64,000 bases of DNA from Robbsia betulipollinis (GCF_026624755.1 NZ_JAPMXC010000002.1:248001-312000), one strand, 5' to 3'. Counted from the first letter of the stretch, positions 1 through 9,829 are shown. Notes: a model not told the origin generated them from the letters alone. Translations and numbers: made by a program.

Positions 1-242
1 AAGTCCGGATGGTTGCCCTGTTCGAACCAGTGGCAGGCCAGACATGCGCCGCAAGGCCGCGCATCGGCCTGCGCGCCCTCGCACAGCAGCGCTTTCGCCA
101 GTTGGCGCGCGAAACGCGTCTTGCCGATGCCGGCCTGCCCGTGAATCAACAAGGCGTGCGGCCAGCGCGCGCGCAGGTCTCCGAGCGCGTGCCATGCCGC
201 CTGCTGCCACGGGTAAAGCGCGGACGCCGCGCCGGGTAGCAT
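1..242 (-). CDS. holB: DNA polymerase III delta-prime subunit (N-terminal part, runs off window)
   Basis: Clamp-loader subunit of the replicative polymerase; only about 80 N-terminal residues lie inside the window. A P-loop GQAGIGKT is visible at residues 35-42, followed by four cysteines (54, 64, 67, 70) with the spacing of the zinc module of delta-prime proteins. It follows tmk on the same strand, the usual mltG-tmk-holB order. I chose the ATG at 242 because the YPWQ segment near it matches the usual start of the family. A GTG at 320, overlapping the tmk stop, is in frame and would add 26 low-complexity residues. Neither start has a clear ribosome-binding site. Confidence 0.9.
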   Translation of the reverse strand, partial: MLPGAASALYPWQQAAWHALGDLRARWPHALLIHGQAGIGKTRFARQLAKALLCEGAQADARPCGACLACHWFEQGNHPD

Positions 243-319
243 GGCCGACAGCGTGCCGGGTGCCCCCGCCGTGCCGGATGCGGCGCCGCTCCTGCCGGTC
301 CCGCGTGTCGTCGGGCCCA

Positions 320-943
320 CTACGCGTGCGTCACGATGACTTCGAGATCGCGGCGGATCGCGTCGATACCGCGGCTCGCGTCGATCACCCTGAAGCGCTC
401 GGGCGATTGCGCGGCGCGACGCAGGTATTCGCCCCGGGTGCGCTCGAAGAACGCCACGGACTCGCGCTCGAAGCGGTCGGGCGCGCGCGCGGCCTGACGG
501 CGCGCCAGCGCGGTATCCACGGGCACGTCGAACAGAATCGTCAGATCCGGGGTGAAGCTCCCCTGCACCCAGCGTTCGAGCGCCTCGAGCTTGTCCAGGG
601 CCAGCCCCCGGCCGCCTCCCTGATAGGCGAAACTCGCATCGGTAAAGCGATCGCACAGCACCCAGTCGCCGCGTTCCAGCGCCGGCCGGATCACCGCGGC
701 GAGATGTTCGCGCCGCGCGGCGAACATCAGCAGCGCCTCGGTCTCCAGATGCATCGGCTGGTGCAGCAGCACATCCCGCAGCGTCTCGCCCAGCGGCGTG
801 CCGCCCGGCTCCCGCGTCAGCACCACCTGACGGTTCTCGGCGTGCAGGCGCGCCTCGAGGCGCGCGCGGAACCCGTCGAGATGCGTGGTCTTGCCCGCGC
901 CGTCGATGCCTTCGAACGTGATGAATTTTCCCTGCGCACGCAT
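320..943 (-). CDS. tmk: thymidylate kinase
   Basis: Phosphorylates dTMP to dTDP with ATP in the cytoplasm, an essential step of dTTP supply. The 207-residue product has the normal length. It carries the P-loop [10 protein letters not shown] (11-20), the LTREPGG motif (42-48), the [12 protein letters not shown] nucleotide-binding motif (98-109) and an arginine-rich LID segment around 145-165. The ATG overlaps the stop of mltG by one base (TAATG), so the two are probably translationally coupled in an mltG-tmk-holB operon. Confidence 0.97.
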   Translation of the reverse strand: MRAQGKFITFEGIDGAGKTTHLDGFRARLEARLHAENRQVVLTREPGGTPLGETLRDVLLHQPMHLETEALLMFAARREHLAAVIRPALERGDWVLCDRFTDASFAYQGGGRGLALDKLEALERWVQGSFTPDLTILFDVPVDTALARRQAARAPDRFERESVAFFERTRGEYLRRAAQSPERFRVIDASRGIDAIRRDLEVIVTHA

Positions 944-1974
944 TACTTTCCCCTCTGGTATCTATCGACTGCGCGATTATGGTCGGTCAGCGTGCTGGAG
1001 AACTCGCTGCTGCCGTCTCCCCGGGCCACGAAGTACAGCGACGGCGACGCCGCCGGATGCGTCGCGGCCTCCAGCGCGGCGGCCCCCGGCAAGGCGATCG
1101 GCGTCGGCGGCAGGCCGTTGTGAAGATAGGTATTGTACGGCGTGTCGGTCGTCAGATCCTTCTTGCGCAGCCGCCCCGAGAACGTCGTACCCAGGCCATA
1201 GACCACGCTCGGGTCGGTCTGCAGGGGCATGCCGATCCGCAGACGGTTCACGAAGACCGCCGCCACCCGGGCGCGTTCGGCGGACTTGCCGGTTTCCTTT
1301 TCCACCAGGGACGCGAGAATCAGCACGTCGTACGGTTGCGCGAGCGCCGCAGGCAACGTGGGCGAGCGCGCCTGCCAGAATTCGGCGAGCCGCTGCTGCG
1401 CGGCGCGATACGCCCGGCGATAGATGTCGAGATCGCTGGTCGCGCCGGGAAACAGGTAGGTGTCGGGGAAGAATCGCCCTTCGGGCAGCAGACCGGGGGC
1501 ACCGATCGCCGTCATCAGCTGCGCGTCGCTCATGGCCGCCGTATCGTGCTTCAGATGGCCGTTCTGGCCGATCTCGGCACGCATGCGGGCAAAGTCCCAG
1601 CCCTCGATGATGGTCACGACGTACTGGTTGACGTCCCCGCGCGCCACCTTCAACAACAGCTCATACGGCGTGATGCCGGTTTCGAACGCATAGTTTCCGG
1701 ATTTCAACGCGGTCGACAGTCGCGCGAAACGCGTCAATACCTCGAACAGAAGCCGGTTGACCGGCACCCCGGCCTGGTTCAGCTGCAGGGCGACCGCGCG
1801 CAGCGAACTGCGCGGACGGATCGTCACGTCCAGTTCCTTTTGCGCCAGCGGCATCGGCCGGTTGGCCCAGACGTACAGGATGCCCCCGCCAGCAGCCCCC
1901 AGCACCAGGACGAGCACCACCAGCACCACGACGACCCGCCGCGCGCGGCTGAACAGATGTGTAAAAACGGACAT
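943..1974 (-). CDS. mltG: endolytic murein transglycosylase MltG (YceG-like)
   Basis: Inner-membrane lytic transglycosylase that cleaves nascent peptidoglycan strands and is thought to set glycan length. The 343-residue protein has one strongly hydrophobic N-terminal segment (about 13-36) after a basic stretch, then the periplasmic YceG domain. The catalytic glutamate is E225 in [10 protein letters not shown], and the downstream [14 protein letters not shown] motif is present. It is the first gene of the mltG-tmk-holB operon and is divergent from ygfZ. Confidence 0.95.
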   Translation of the reverse strand: MSVFTHLFSRARRVVVVLVVLVLVLGAAGGGILYVWANRPMPLAQKELDVTIRPRSSLRAVALQLNQAGVPVNRLLFEVLTRFARLSTALKSGNYAFETGITPYELLLKVARGDVNQYVVTIIEGWDFARMRAEIGQNGHLKHDTAAMSDAQLMTAIGAPGLLPEGRFFPDTYLFPGATSDLDIYRRAYRAAQQRLAEFWQARSPTLPAALAQPYDVLILASLVEKETGKSAERARVAAVFVNRLRIGMPLQTDPSVVYGLGTTFSGRLRKKDLTTDTPYNTYLHNGLPPTPIALPGAAALEAATHPAASPSLYFVARGDGSSEFSSTLTDHNRAVDRYQRGK

Positions 1975-2014
1975 GCGCTTCCAGCAAGCTTGCTACGTTG
2001 ATCGGCGAACCCAA

Positions 2015-2020
2015 TATAAT
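2015..2020 (+). promoter_or_regulatory. candidate -10 box in the mltG/ygfZ divergent region
   Basis: A perfect TATAAT lies in the 130-bp gap between the divergent mltG and ygfZ genes, 85 bases before the ygfZ ATG. The best -35 upstream (TTGCTA at 1990) is 19 bases away, which is long. The overlapping reverse-strand sequence also reads TATTAT, so the element could serve mltG instead. Assignment is inference only. Confidence 0.4.
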
Positions 2021-2104
2021 AAGGCATTCGGCGGCGCGCTTCGACGCGACGCGACCCCGGCAGGCCGACGCTGCGCCGCCGCGCCCACCCTTGACGGCCA
2101 TCAG

Positions 2105-3184
2105 ATGACTTCACGCCTTGCTCCGATTGCCCCTTTCGCGGCTTCCGCTGCCGCCGACGCGCCCGACGCCGTCAGCACCGCCGCAGCGATCGCGCCGCGT
2201 GGCGCGTACGCGCTGCTCGACCAGTTCGGCATCCTCGACGCCACCGGTCCCGATGCCGCCGACTTCCTGCACAAGCAGTTGACGAACGAGGTCGCCCACC
2301 TCGGCCCCGACGCCGCGGCGCTCGGCGGTCTGTGTTCGCCGAAAGGCCGCCTGATCGCCTCCTTCCTCTATTGGCGCGAGACCGTTGCGGCGCAGCCCGA
2401 CGCGCCCGCGGGCAGCGAACGCGTGCGGCTGGTGCTGGCGGCCGACATTCGCGAAGCCATCCAGAAACGCCTGTCGATGTTCGTGCTGCGGGCGAAAGTC
2501 GCCCTCGGCGACGCGACGCCCACGCTCGCGCTGCTGGGACTGACCGCCCGAACGGACGATGCCGCGGCGCTATTGAGCACGCTGGGCGCGCATTTCGGCA
2601 CGGTGCCCGAGACTGTGCGAGAGCGCCGCGAGGGCGCCGTCGGCACCCTGATCCGGCTACCGGACGCGGCGGGATATCTGCGTTTCCTGTGGGCGCTGCC
2701 GCGCCCGGCGTGCGATGCGCTGCGGCCGGCGCTGGACGAGACGCTCGCGCCGATGTCGGCCGCGCACTGGGACTGGCTCGACGTCCAGAGCGGCGAGCCG
2801 CGCATCACCGCGGCGACGCAGGACCGCTTCGTACCGCAGATGGTCAATTTCGAGGCGATCGGGGGCGTCAACTTCCGCAAGGGATGCTACCCGGGGCAGG
2901 AAATCGTCGCGCGCAGCCAGTATCGCGGCACCGTCAAGCGCCGCGCGACGCTGGGCCACGCCGCGGCCGCGCAAGCGGGCGACGAAGTGTTCGACGCCGG
3001 CGACCCGCTGCAACCCTGCGGCCATGTCGTCAATGCCGCGCCCGCGCCGGGTGGCGGCGTCGACTGCCTGGTGGAATTGAAGCTGTCGCTCCTGGCGGAC
3101 GCGAGCGTGCACGTCGGCAGCGTGGCGGGGCCGCGCCTGACGGTTCGCGGCCTCCCCTATGCACTACCGGATCTCTCCGCCTGA
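2105..3184 (+). CDS. ygfZ: folate-binding protein YgfZ (Fe-S cluster repair, GcvT-like)
   Basis: Tetrahydrofolate-dependent protein that helps maintain certain iron-sulfur enzymes. The 359-residue product has the GcvT-like fold and the family signature KGCYPGQEIV at residues 259-268, including the conserved cysteine. The ATG at 2105 is chosen because translation from it gives the expected N-terminus ahead of the conserved YALLDQFGILDATGPDAADF segment. Its stop lies 28 bases inside the 3' end of the convergent thioesterase gene. Confidence 0.93.
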   Translation: MTSRLAPIAPFAASAAADAPDAVSTAAAIAPRGAYALLDQFGILDATGPDAADFLHKQLTNEVAHLGPDAAALGGLCSPKGRLIASFLYWRETVAAQPDAPAGSERVRLVLAADIREAIQKRLSMFVLRAKVALGDATPTLALLGLTARTDDAAALLSTLGAHFGTVPETVRERREGAVGTLIRLPDAAGYLRFLWALPRPACDALRPALDETLAPMSAAHWDWLDVQSGEPRITAATQDRFVPQMVNFEAIGGVNFRKGCYPGQEIVARSQYRGTVKRRATLGHAAAAQAGDEVFDAGDPLQPCGHVVNAAPAPGGGVDCLVELKLSLLADASVHVGSVAGPRLTVRGLPYALPDLSA

Positions 3185-3657
3185 AGCACGGCGGGCGGGC
3201 CCGACGAAGCCGACGAGCCTGACGAATGCCGCTCGGTCGCCACGTCCCGGCCGACCGGCAAACGGCGCAGGTATTTGAACGTTCCCAGTGCCTTCGCGAC
3301 CAGCGCACCCTGCGCATCCAGCACCTCGCCCTCGCAGAACGCCATCGTCGTCGAGCGGTGCAGCAGCCGGCCGAGCGCACGCAGCGCGCCGCGCCCCGGC
3401 TGCATGAAAGTAACGGTCATCTCCACCGTGACGAGGCTGCGTTCGACTTCGCCCGCGTGCCGGGCGGCAAGCGCGAGCGCGGCATCCAGCAGCGTCATCG
3501 TGACACCGCCGTGGGCGACCGCCCAGCGGTTGAAATGACGCTCGTCGAGTTGCATGCGCAGTTCGCTGCCCGTCCGGTCGGCGCGGATCACCTCGACGCC
3601 GAGAGCATCGAGAAAGGGCGTGTCGTTGCCCGTGGGCGGTGGCGGGGTCGGCGGCAT
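3157..3657 (-). CDS. PaaI/YdiI-type hotdog-fold thioesterase
   Basis: Small acyl-CoA thioesterase-family protein of 166 residues. The hotdog motif NRWAVAHGGVTMTLLDAA (about 43-60) carries the HGG turn typical of PaaI-like enzymes; the substrate cannot be told. The ATG at 3657 overlaps the stop of the preceding Dabb gene (ATGA), which argues for translational coupling and against a start 7 codons further upstream. The C-terminal tail is Ser/Ala rich and its coding sequence overlaps the end of ygfZ on the other strand by 28 bp. Confidence 0.85.
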   Translation of the reverse strand: MPPTPPPPTGNDTPFLDALGVEVIRADRTGSELRMQLDERHFNRWAVAHGGVTMTLLDAALALAARHAGEVERSLVTVEMTVTFMQPGRGALRALGRLLHRSTTMAFCEGEVLDAQGALVAKALGTFKYLRRLPVGRDVATERHSSGSSASSGPPAVLQAERSGSA

Positions 3658-3959
3658 CAAAGCACGTAATCGACGCACTGCCGCGTTTCGGTCACCGCGC
3701 GGATGAACGGCACCACCGCCTCGTGCTGCGGATGGTGCTGGTAGGCCGCGAGCGCGGCCGCATCCTCGAACTCCGAGTACAGCACCAAGTCGAACGTCGA
3801 ACCCAGGCCGGGCGCCGCCTGTCCCACCTCGAAGCGGCCGATCCCCGGCACCACCGCGCTACAGCCTTCGAGCAGACGGCGCATCTGCGCGACGTTCGCC
3901 ATCCTGTCCTGCCCCTCGGCCCGCTCCTTCAACTTCCACATGACGATGTGATGCAGCAT
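3657..3959 (-). CDS. Dabb (stress-responsive alpha/beta barrel) family protein
   Basis: A 100-residue single-domain protein beginning MLHHIVMWKLKE, the characteristic first strand of the Dabb ferredoxin-like fold, with the later DLVLYSEFEDAAALAAYQHHP segment also typical. Family members occur in stress responses and in polyketide biosynthesis, but no reaction can be assigned here. A Shine-Dalgarno AGGAGA sits 6 bases before the ATG. It is the first gene of a two-gene minus-strand unit with the thioesterase, so the thioesterase may act with it. Confidence 0.85.
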   Translation of the reverse strand: MLHHIVMWKLKERAEGQDRMANVAQMRRLLEGCSAVVPGIGRFEVGQAAPGLGSTFDLVLYSEFEDAAALAAYQHHPQHEAVVPFIRAVTETRQCVDYVL

Positions 3960-4200
3960 CGCTTTCTCCTGTTCGCTCGCCGGTTCATCCGCGGCGCTGG
4001 CCGCATTATCCCATCAATATTGCGCACCGAGAACGCTCGGGCGGCACATGCGCGGCACGTAAGACTCGCCTCATTTTCCGATCGTGCCGTTCCGGCGGGT
4101 CGAATCACCGACACAATATGCCGCTTGTCTCATTCGCCACGCGCGCCGGCCGCGCCCGTCCCGGCCGGCGTCGCCCCCTGCCCGACACTACAGGTTTTCC

Positions 4201-5613
4201 ATGAACGAGGTCCTGCATCGCATCATCATCGGCATCAACGCCACGCTCTGGAACCAGCTGCTGATTTATCTCCTGGTGGGCGCGGGCACTCTCTTCACCC
4301 TGCGCACCGGCTGCGTCCAGGTGCGCGGCATGCGCGCGGCACTGGGGCTGATGCTGCGCCCCGGAAGCCAGCCGGGCATCAGCCCCTACCAGGCATTCGC
4401 GATCGGCGTCGCCAGCCGCGTGGGCACCGGCAATATCATCGGCGTGGCGGTGGCGCTGACGCTGGGCGGACCGGGCGCGATCTTCTGGATGTGGGTCGTG
4501 GCCATCCTGAGCATGTCCTCGGCCTTCGCCGAAGCGACGCTTGCACAAATCTTCAAGATCCGCGCCGGCCCCCACGGGTTTCGCGGCGGGCCGGGCTACT
4601 ACATCCATCTCGGACTCGGTTCGCGGCCCTTCGGCCTGCTGTTCTCGGTCGCGCTGATCGTCGCCTTCGGATTCGTGTTCAACGCGGTCCAGGCGAAGTC
4701 GATGGCCGAGACCCTGCACACCGCGTTCGGCTGGTCGCCGCTGCTGGTCGGCGTGGGACTCGCCGCCGTGGTCGGGGCCGTCATCTTCGGCGGTATCGGG
4801 CGCGTCGCGCCCGTGGCGGCGCGTCTGGTGCCCTTCAATGCACTGCTGTATCTGGGACTGGCCGGCTACGTGATGTGCGCGCATGCCGCGGCCCTGCCCG
4901 GCGTCCTCCGGATGATCGTCGATCACGCTTTCGGCCTCGGCCAGGCGGCCGGCGGTCTCGCCGGCGTCGCGGTCCAGTCGGCGCTCCTCAACGGCATCAA
5001 GCGCGGACTGTTCTCCAACGAGGCCGGGATGGGCTCCGCGCCGAACGCCGCGGCGACCGCGAGCGCGCGCCATCCGGCCGAACAGGGTCTGCTGCAAATG
5101 CTGGGCGTGGTCTTCGACACCCTGGTGGTGTGCACGGCAACCGCGTCGCTCATCCTGTTGTCCGGCCTCTACGAACCGGGGGCGGGCATGCAGGGCGCGG
5201 CCCTGGTGCACGCGGCCATGAACGTGCACATCGGACCCTGGGGCAGCGCGCTGTTCGCGCTGACCGTCACGCTATTCGCTTTCTCGGCGATCATCGGCAA
5301 CTATGCCTACGCGGAGAGCAATATCCAGTTCATCTGCGGCCGGCCCATCGTCCTGCACCTGTTCCGGGTCGGCTTGCTGGGCATGGTGATTTTCGGCTCG
5401 GTCGCGAGCTTGCCGCTGGTCTGGGACCTCGCCGATTCAAGCGCCGGCATCATGGCGATCATCAATCTGGTCGCGATTCTGCTGCTGAGCCGGCATGCGT
5501 GCGGCGCGTGGCGGGACTACCGGCGGCAGCGGGGATGCGGCGTGCGCGCGCCCGTCTTCGACCGCCACACCCTGCCGGGCCTGAGCGCGCGCCTGCCGAA
5601 GGACGTCTGGTAA
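4201..5613 (+). CDS. alanine/glycine:cation symporter (AGCS family)
   Basis: Sodium- or proton-coupled amino-acid importer of the inner membrane, 470 residues with about eleven hydrophobic segments. The AGCS signature region is clear: the first helix VGAGTLFTLRTGCVQVRGM, then VGTGNIIGVAVALTLGGPG, then the SNEAGMGSAPNAAATA loop near residue 280. The start at 4201 gives the usual N-terminus; an upstream in-frame start at 4084 would add a non-conserved basic leader. It stands alone, divergent from the Dabb gene. Confidence 0.93.
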   Translation: MNEVLHRIIIGINATLWNQLLIYLLVGAGTLFTLRTGCVQVRGMRAALGLMLRPGSQPGISPYQAFAIGVASRVGTGNIIGVAVALTLGGPGAIFWMWVVAILSMSSAFAEATLAQIFKIRAGPHGFRGGPGYYIHLGLGSRPFGLLFSVALIVAFGFVFNAVQAKSMAETLHTAFGWSPLLVGVGLAAVVGAVIFGGIGRVAPVAARLVPFNALLYLGLAGYVMCAHAAALPGVLRMIVDHAFGLGQAAGGLAGVAVQSALLNGIKRGLFSNEAGMGSAPNAAATASARHPAEQGLLQMLGVVFDTLVVCTATASLILLSGLYEPGAGMQGAALVHAAMNVHIGPWGSALFALTVTLFAFSAIIGNYAYAESNIQFICGRPIVLHLFRVGLLGMVIFGSVASLPLVWDLADSSAGIMAIINLVAILLLSRHACGAWRDYRRQRGCGVRAPVFDRHTLPGLSARLPKDVW

Positions 5614-5619
5614 GGCCCC

Positions 5620-5652
5620 GGGATGGCGCGCGGCAGCGCCGATCGCCATCCC
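5620..5652. terminator. inverted repeat downstream of the AGCS symporter
   Basis: Arms GGGATGGCG (5620-5628) and CGCCATCCC (5644-5652) form a perfect 9-bp stem with a 15-base loop, starting 6 bases after the symporter stop. There is no T tract, so it may be a 3'-end stabilising hairpin rather than an intrinsic terminator. Confidence 0.45.
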
Positions 5653-5769
5653 GCCTTAGAATAGGGCCTGTGTTCCGGCGCCACAGGCGGGGAAAGCCGC
5701 ACGGAGGTATCCGGCGCGTTTCCCGGCATGGGGCGCCCGGCGTTTTCCGCTTTGCCACCAGGCCGCACC

Positions 5770-7449
5770 ATGTCCCTTCCGACGCTCCCGGCACGTGATC
5801 GGGCCGACCCCTCCGACATGCAGGTTCCGATTTCCTCCCGGCTCGCCGGAGGCTTCGCCGAACTCGGCAGCGTCTTTCATACCCGTCTGCCCGCCCAGGC
5901 GCTCCCGGACCCCTATCTCGTCTGCGCCTCGGAAGATGCACTGCGGGACTGCGGCTTCGCCCCCGATGCCGCGAGCGATCCTGCTTTCGTGCAGCGTTTC
6001 GCCGGAGCCGGTGCACCGCCCGCGGCCGACGGCACGGTGGACCTGCCCTTCGCCAGCGTGTATTCCGGTCATCAATTCGGCAACTGGGCCGGGCAACTGG
6101 GCGACGGCCGGGCGGTGTCGCTGGGCGAACTCACCGCGCCCGACGGCCGCCGTCTCGAGGTGCAACTCAAGGGCAGCGGCATGACGCCCTACTCGCGTAT
6201 GGGCGACGGGCGGGCAGTGCTACGTTCGTCGATTCGCGAATTCCTCTGTTCGGAGGCTATGGACGCACTCGGCATCCCCACCACGCGGGCGTTATGCGTG
6301 ATCGGCTCGGACCTGCCGGTGCGACGCGAAACGCTCGAAACCGCGGCGATCGTCACGCGCTACGCACCCAGCCTGGTGCGTTTCGGTCATTTCGAGCATT
6401 TCTGGTCGACCGGGCAACATGACGCCCTGCGCCAGCTGGCCGATCACGTGATCGCCCGCGCCTATCCGGAATTGCGCGACGCGCCGAATCCCTACCTCGC
6501 GCTGTTGCGCGCGGTCAGCGTGAAGACCGCCGATCTGATCGCCCGCTGGCAGGCGGTCGGTTTTTGCCACGGCGTGATGAACACCGACAATATGTCGATC
6601 CTGGGACTGACGATCGACTATGGCCCGTTCGGCTTCCTCGACGGGTTCGACGCCAAGCATATCTGCAACCACACCGACCAGCAGGGCCGCTATTCGTACC
6701 AGAACCAGCCGCAGGTCGCGCATTGGAACCTGTTCTGCCTGGCACAGGCGCTCTTGCCGCTGATCGCCGCGCCGCGCGCCGGCGACGCGCAGCCGGACGC
6801 CGACAGCGACGCCGCGCGCGCGTCGATCGAACAGACGAAGGCCGCGCTGGAGCCGTTCAAGCCGCGCTACGCGGAGCAGTTCGCCGGTTTGATGCGGGCC
6901 AAGCTGGGCCTGACGACCGTGGCCGCGGACGACACCGCGCTGATCGACCGTCTGTTGCAATTGATGCATGCGAATCGCGCGGACTTCACCTTGACTTTCC
7001 GGAGACTGGCCAACATATCGGTGGACGCGGCAACCGCGATCGATACGGACAACGCGACGGACAACGCGACGGACAACGCGACGGACAACGCGACGGGCCA
7101 CGCAACGGACGATGCAGCGGATGGCGTGGACCGTGCCGCGGCGCGCGACCTGTTTCTCGACCGCGCGGGTTTCGACGCGTGGCTGACGGACTATCGGGCG
7201 CGTCTGGCGCGCGAAGGGCGCGACGACGCGACCCGGCGCGCGGCGATGCATCGCGTCAATCCACGTTTCGTACTGCGCAACCACCTCGCCGAAGTGGCGA
7301 TTCGCGCCGCCCGGGACAAGGATTTCAGCGAAACCCGCCGCCTGCTCGCGGTATTGCGCCGTCCCTTCGACGAGCAGCCCGAAAACGCGGCCTATGCGGC
7401 ACTGCCGCCGGACTGGGCGACGTCGCTCGAGGTGAGCTGTTCGTCCTAG
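5770..7449 (+). CDS. selO: SelO/YdiU family protein adenylyltransferase (pseudokinase fold)
   Basis: SelO proteins transfer AMP to Ser/Thr/Tyr residues of target proteins and are linked to redox stress. Seen here: [20 protein letters not shown] from residue 134, the metal-binding [26 protein letters not shown] block, and the C-terminal SCSS, whose cysteine sits where animal homologues have selenocysteine. From 5770 the protein has 559 residues; in-frame ATGs at 5728 and 5818 are alternatives with no decisive ribosome-binding site. Residues 426-449 are a TDNA repeat insertion absent from the core fold. Adjacent msrB fits a redox-repair theme. Confidence 0.93.
   Translation: MSLPTLPARDRADPSDMQVPISSRLAGGFAELGSVFHTRLPAQALPDPYLVCASEDALRDCGFAPDAASDPAFVQRFAGAGAPPAADGTVDLPFASVYSGHQFGNWAGQLGDGRAVSLGELTAPDGRRLEVQLKGSGMTPYSRMGDGRAVLRSSIREFLCSEAMDALGIPTTRALCVIGSDLPVRRETLETAAIVTRYAPSLVRFGHFEHFWSTGQHDALRQLADHVIARAYPELRDAPNPYLALLRAVSVKTADLIARWQAVGFCHGVMNTDNMSILGLTIDYGPFGFLDGFDAKHICNHTDQQGRYSYQNQPQVAHWNLFCLAQALLPLIAAPRAGDAQPDADSDAARASIEQTKAALEPFKPRYAEQFAGLMRAKLGLTTVAADDTALIDRLLQLMHANRADFTLTFRRLANISVDAATAIDTDNATDNATDNATDNATGHATDDAADGVDRAAARDLFLDRAGFDAWLTDYRARLAREGRDDATRRAAMHRVNPRFVLRNHLAEVAIRAARDKDFSETRRLLAVLRRPFDEQPENAAYAALPPDWATSLEVSCSS
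7045..7116 (+). repeat. 12-bp in-frame tandem repeat inside selO
   Basis: Four perfect copies of ACGGACAACGCG (7045-7092) encode TDNA four times and are followed by two diverged copies (7093-7116). Because the unit is a multiple of three, copy-number change keeps the reading frame. Confidence 0.95.
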
Positions 7450-7557
7450 ACGGCGCCTGGCACTTTCAGGGGCCCGCGCTTTTCGCCGTCGCGGAAAGGC
7501 GGATACCCCGTTTCTTCCAACGGTTCACCGGACGTGGACCCACAAGGAGTCACCTGC

Positions 7558-7992
7558 ATGACCGATCACGCCCCCCAAACCCCTGCCGCGACACCGCCCG
7601 CCCACGTCGAAAAACCCGATGCCGCCTGGCGCGAGCAATTGAGCGACATCGAATATCAGGTCACGCGACACGCGGCGACCGAACGGCCGTTCACCGGCAA
7701 ATACTGGGACCACACCGAAACCGGGGTGTACAACTGCGTGTGCTGCGGCGCCGCGCTGTTCGAATCCGCGACCAAGTTCGATGCCGGTTGCGGCTGGCCG
7801 AGTTATTTCAAACCGATCAACGGCGAAGTCATCGCCGAGAAGACCGACCGTTCGCATGGCATGTTGCGCATCGAAGTGCAGTGCAAGGTCTGCCATGCGC
7901 ATCTGGGCCATCTGTTCGAGGACGGTCCGGCGCCCACCGGTCAACGCTACTGCATCAACTCGGCTGCGTTACAATTCGAACCCGGAACCTAA
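7558..7992 (+). CDS. msrB: peptide-methionine (R)-S-oxide reductase MsrB
   Basis: Reduces the R epimer of methionine sulfoxide in damaged proteins. The 144-residue product contains the [16 protein letters not shown] block, zinc cysteine pairs (CVCCG and CKVC) and the active-site segment [11 protein letters not shown] with the catalytic cysteine. AAGGAG about 10 bases before the ATG at 7558 decides the start over an in-frame ATG at 7534. It lies downstream of selO and upstream of yciB on the same strand. Confidence 0.97.
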   Translation: MTDHAPQTPAATPPAHVEKPDAAWREQLSDIEYQVTRHAATERPFTGKYWDHTETGVYNCVCCGAALFESATKFDAGCGWPSYFKPINGEVIAEKTDRSHGMLRIEVQCKVCHAHLGHLFEDGPAPTGQRYCINSAALQFEPGT

Positions 7993-8023
7993 ACCCGCAG
8001 CACGCACCCGCCGCCCATAGCGA

Positions 8024-8551
8024 ATGAAATTCCTCTTCGATCTCTTTCCGGTCATCCTGTTTTTCGTCGCGTTCAAGTTCTGGGGCATTTTCGCGGCCAC
8101 GGCCGTGACGATCGCGGCCAGCGTCGTGCAGATCGCCTGGACCGCCTACCGCCACCGCCGCGTCGACCCGATGCTCTGGGTCAGTTTCGCGATCGTCGTG
8201 GTGTTCGGCGGCGCCACGCTGATCCTGCACAACGAGACCTTCATCAAGTGGAAGCCGACCGTCCTGTACTGGGCATTCGCCGTCGGGCTGCTGATCGCGC
8301 ATCTGCTCGGCAAGAACCCGATCGAGAAGATGATGGGCAAGCAGATGACACTGCCACCGCATGCATGGCGTCAGCTGAACATCGCCTGGGCGATCTTCTT
8401 CGCGGTCCTGGGCGTGCTGAACCTGATCATCGCGTTCCACTTCACGACGGACGTTTGGGTGAATTTCAAGCTGTTCGGCGGCACCGCGCTGATGGTGCTG
8501 TTCGTGATTGCGCAGAGTCTCTGGCTGAACCGGTATCTCAAACATGACTGA
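8024..8551 (+). CDS. yciB: septation protein A / inner-membrane protein YciB
   Basis: Polytopic inner-membrane protein (175 residues, about five hydrophobic helices) of the YciB/IspZ family, linked to cell-envelope integrity and intracellular septation. The start [19 protein letters not shown] and the later IGKNP-like and AWxxFFxxxGxLNL-type segments match the family. Its 3' end overlaps the bolA start by 8 bp, so the msrB-yciB-bolA-PPIase run is probably one transcript. Confidence 0.95.
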   Translation: MKFLFDLFPVILFFVAFKFWGIFAATAVTIAASVVQIAWTAYRHRRVDPMLWVSFAIVVVFGGATLILHNETFIKWKPTVLYWAFAVGLLIAHLLGKNPIEKMMGKQMTLPPHAWRQLNIAWAIFFAVLGVLNLIIAFHFTTDVWVNFKLFGGTALMVLFVIAQSLWLNRYLKHD

Positions 8552-8882
8552 CGCGATGAACAAGACGACGCACGACGCGGCCGGCACCGTGCCGCGCGGC
8601 GGCGCACTCGGGCCCTGGATCGAGGCGCGCCTGCGCGCCGTCCTGAGCCCGACGGCGATCACCGTCGAGGACGACAGCGCCCGTCATGCCGGTCATGCCG
8701 GCGCGGCCGAGGGCAGTCATTTCAATCTGCTGATCGTGTCGGCGGCGTTCGCCGGCCATAGCCGGGTCGCCCGCCACCGGCTGGTGTATGATGCGCTCGC
8801 CGACGCGATGCGCAACGGCATTCATGCGTTGGCGATCATCGCCCATACGCCGGAAGAATTCGCAACCAGGACCGCCAGATGA
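8544..8882 (+). CDS. bolA: BolA family protein
   Basis: Small (112-residue) BolA-fold protein; relatives bind monothiol glutaredoxins and Fe-S clusters or DNA. The conserved block [27 protein letters not shown] with the FxGxxxVxRHRxVY motif and the final GIHALAI segment are present. It overlaps yciB upstream and the PPIase gene downstream (ATGA), a frequent arrangement in Burkholderiales. Confidence 0.93.
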   Translation: MTDAMNKTTHDAAGTVPRGGALGPWIEARLRAVLSPTAITVEDDSARHAGHAGAAEGSHFNLLIVSAAFAGHSRVARHRLVYDALADAMRNGIHALAIIAHTPEEFATRTAR

Positions 8883-9679
8883 TTCTCAGGAAGACCCGCC
8901 AGGCCCGGATCCGGGCCGGCCTCGCCGGTGCCGCGCTGCTCGTTTGCGCGCCCGTTTTCGCGCAGAATGTCGCCATCGTCAACGGCACGCCGATTCCGTC
9001 GGCCCGTGCCGACGCGCTGCTGAAGACAGTGCCGCCGCAACAGGGCCAGGCCGATCCGGCGCAACTGCGCCAGGCCGCGCGCGAGGAATTGATCAACCGC
9101 GAAGTGCTGATGCAGGAAGCCGTGCGCGAAGGCGTCACCAACGATCCGGACGTCAAGCAGCAGATGGTGATGGCATCGCAGGCGGTCGCGATCCGGGCCA
9201 TGCTGGAGAAATACCTGCAATCGCACCCGATCACGGATGCCGAATTGCAGGGCGAATACCAGCGGGCCGTCCAGCAGGTCGGCGACAAGGAAGTGCATCT
9301 GCACCATATTCTCGTCGACAACGAACAGCAGGCGAAGGACTTGATCGCGAAGATCAAGGCGGGCGGCGATTTCGATGCGCTGGCGAAACAGTACTCGAAG
9401 GATACCGGCTCGGCGAAGAACGGCGGGGATCTGGATTGGGCGAATCCCCGCGCCTACGTGCCGGAGTTCGGCGCGGCCGCGACGCAGCTGAAAAAAGGCG
9501 AAATCACCGATACGCCGGTGCACACGCAGTTCGGCTGGCATATCATCCGCCTCGACGACGTACGACAGACTCCGCCGCCACCGTTCGATGCGGTCAAGGC
9601 GCAGCTGGCGCAGCAGCGTCAGAAAGCGGTGATCGAGCAGTTCGAGGCGAAACTGCGCGCCCAGGCGAAGATTCAGTAA
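8879..9679 (+). CDS. periplasmic peptidyl-prolyl isomerase, parvulin (PpiC/SurA-like) type
   Basis: Exported folding factor of 266 residues. It has a signal peptide (basic start, hydrophobic core, cleavage after VFA near residue 30), an N-terminal helical chaperone segment and a rotamase domain at about 140-235 (VHLHHILVDNEQQAKDLIAKI ... GDLDWANP ... FGWHIIRLDD). The start codon overlaps the bolA stop. The gene ends shortly before a perfect palindromic terminator. Confidence 0.93.
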   Translation: MILRKTRQARIRAGLAGAALLVCAPVFAQNVAIVNGTPIPSARADALLKTVPPQQGQADPAQLRQAAREELINREVLMQEAVREGVTNDPDVKQQMVMASQAVAIRAMLEKYLQSHPITDAELQGEYQRAVQQVGDKEVHLHHILVDNEQQAKDLIAKIKAGGDFDALAKQYSKDTGSAKNGGDLDWANPRAYVPEFGAAATQLKKGEITDTPVHTQFGWHIIRLDDVRQTPPPPFDAVKAQLAQQRQKAVIEQFEAKLRAQAKIQ

Positions 9680-9749
9680 GACGGTAGCGGGACGGCGCAC
9701 GCGCAGGTCGGATGCGCGCGCCGGGCCAGTCAGCCGGCGCTTCGCGCTT

Positions 9750-9789
9750 CATGCAAAAAGGGACTTCGATCGAAGTCCCTTTTTGCATG
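9750..9789. terminator. perfect 40-bp palindrome acting as bidirectional terminator
   Basis: Positions 9750-9769 are the exact reverse complement of 9770-9789, with no loop bases. Each arm has a run of five A or T next to a GGGACTTCGA stem, so transcripts from either side end in a stem plus U tract. It separates the convergent PPIase and purL genes. Confidence 0.9.
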
Positions 9790-9829
9790 GCGTCACGCGC
9801 GCCAGACCGGCGCGCATGCCGTCAGCGCC

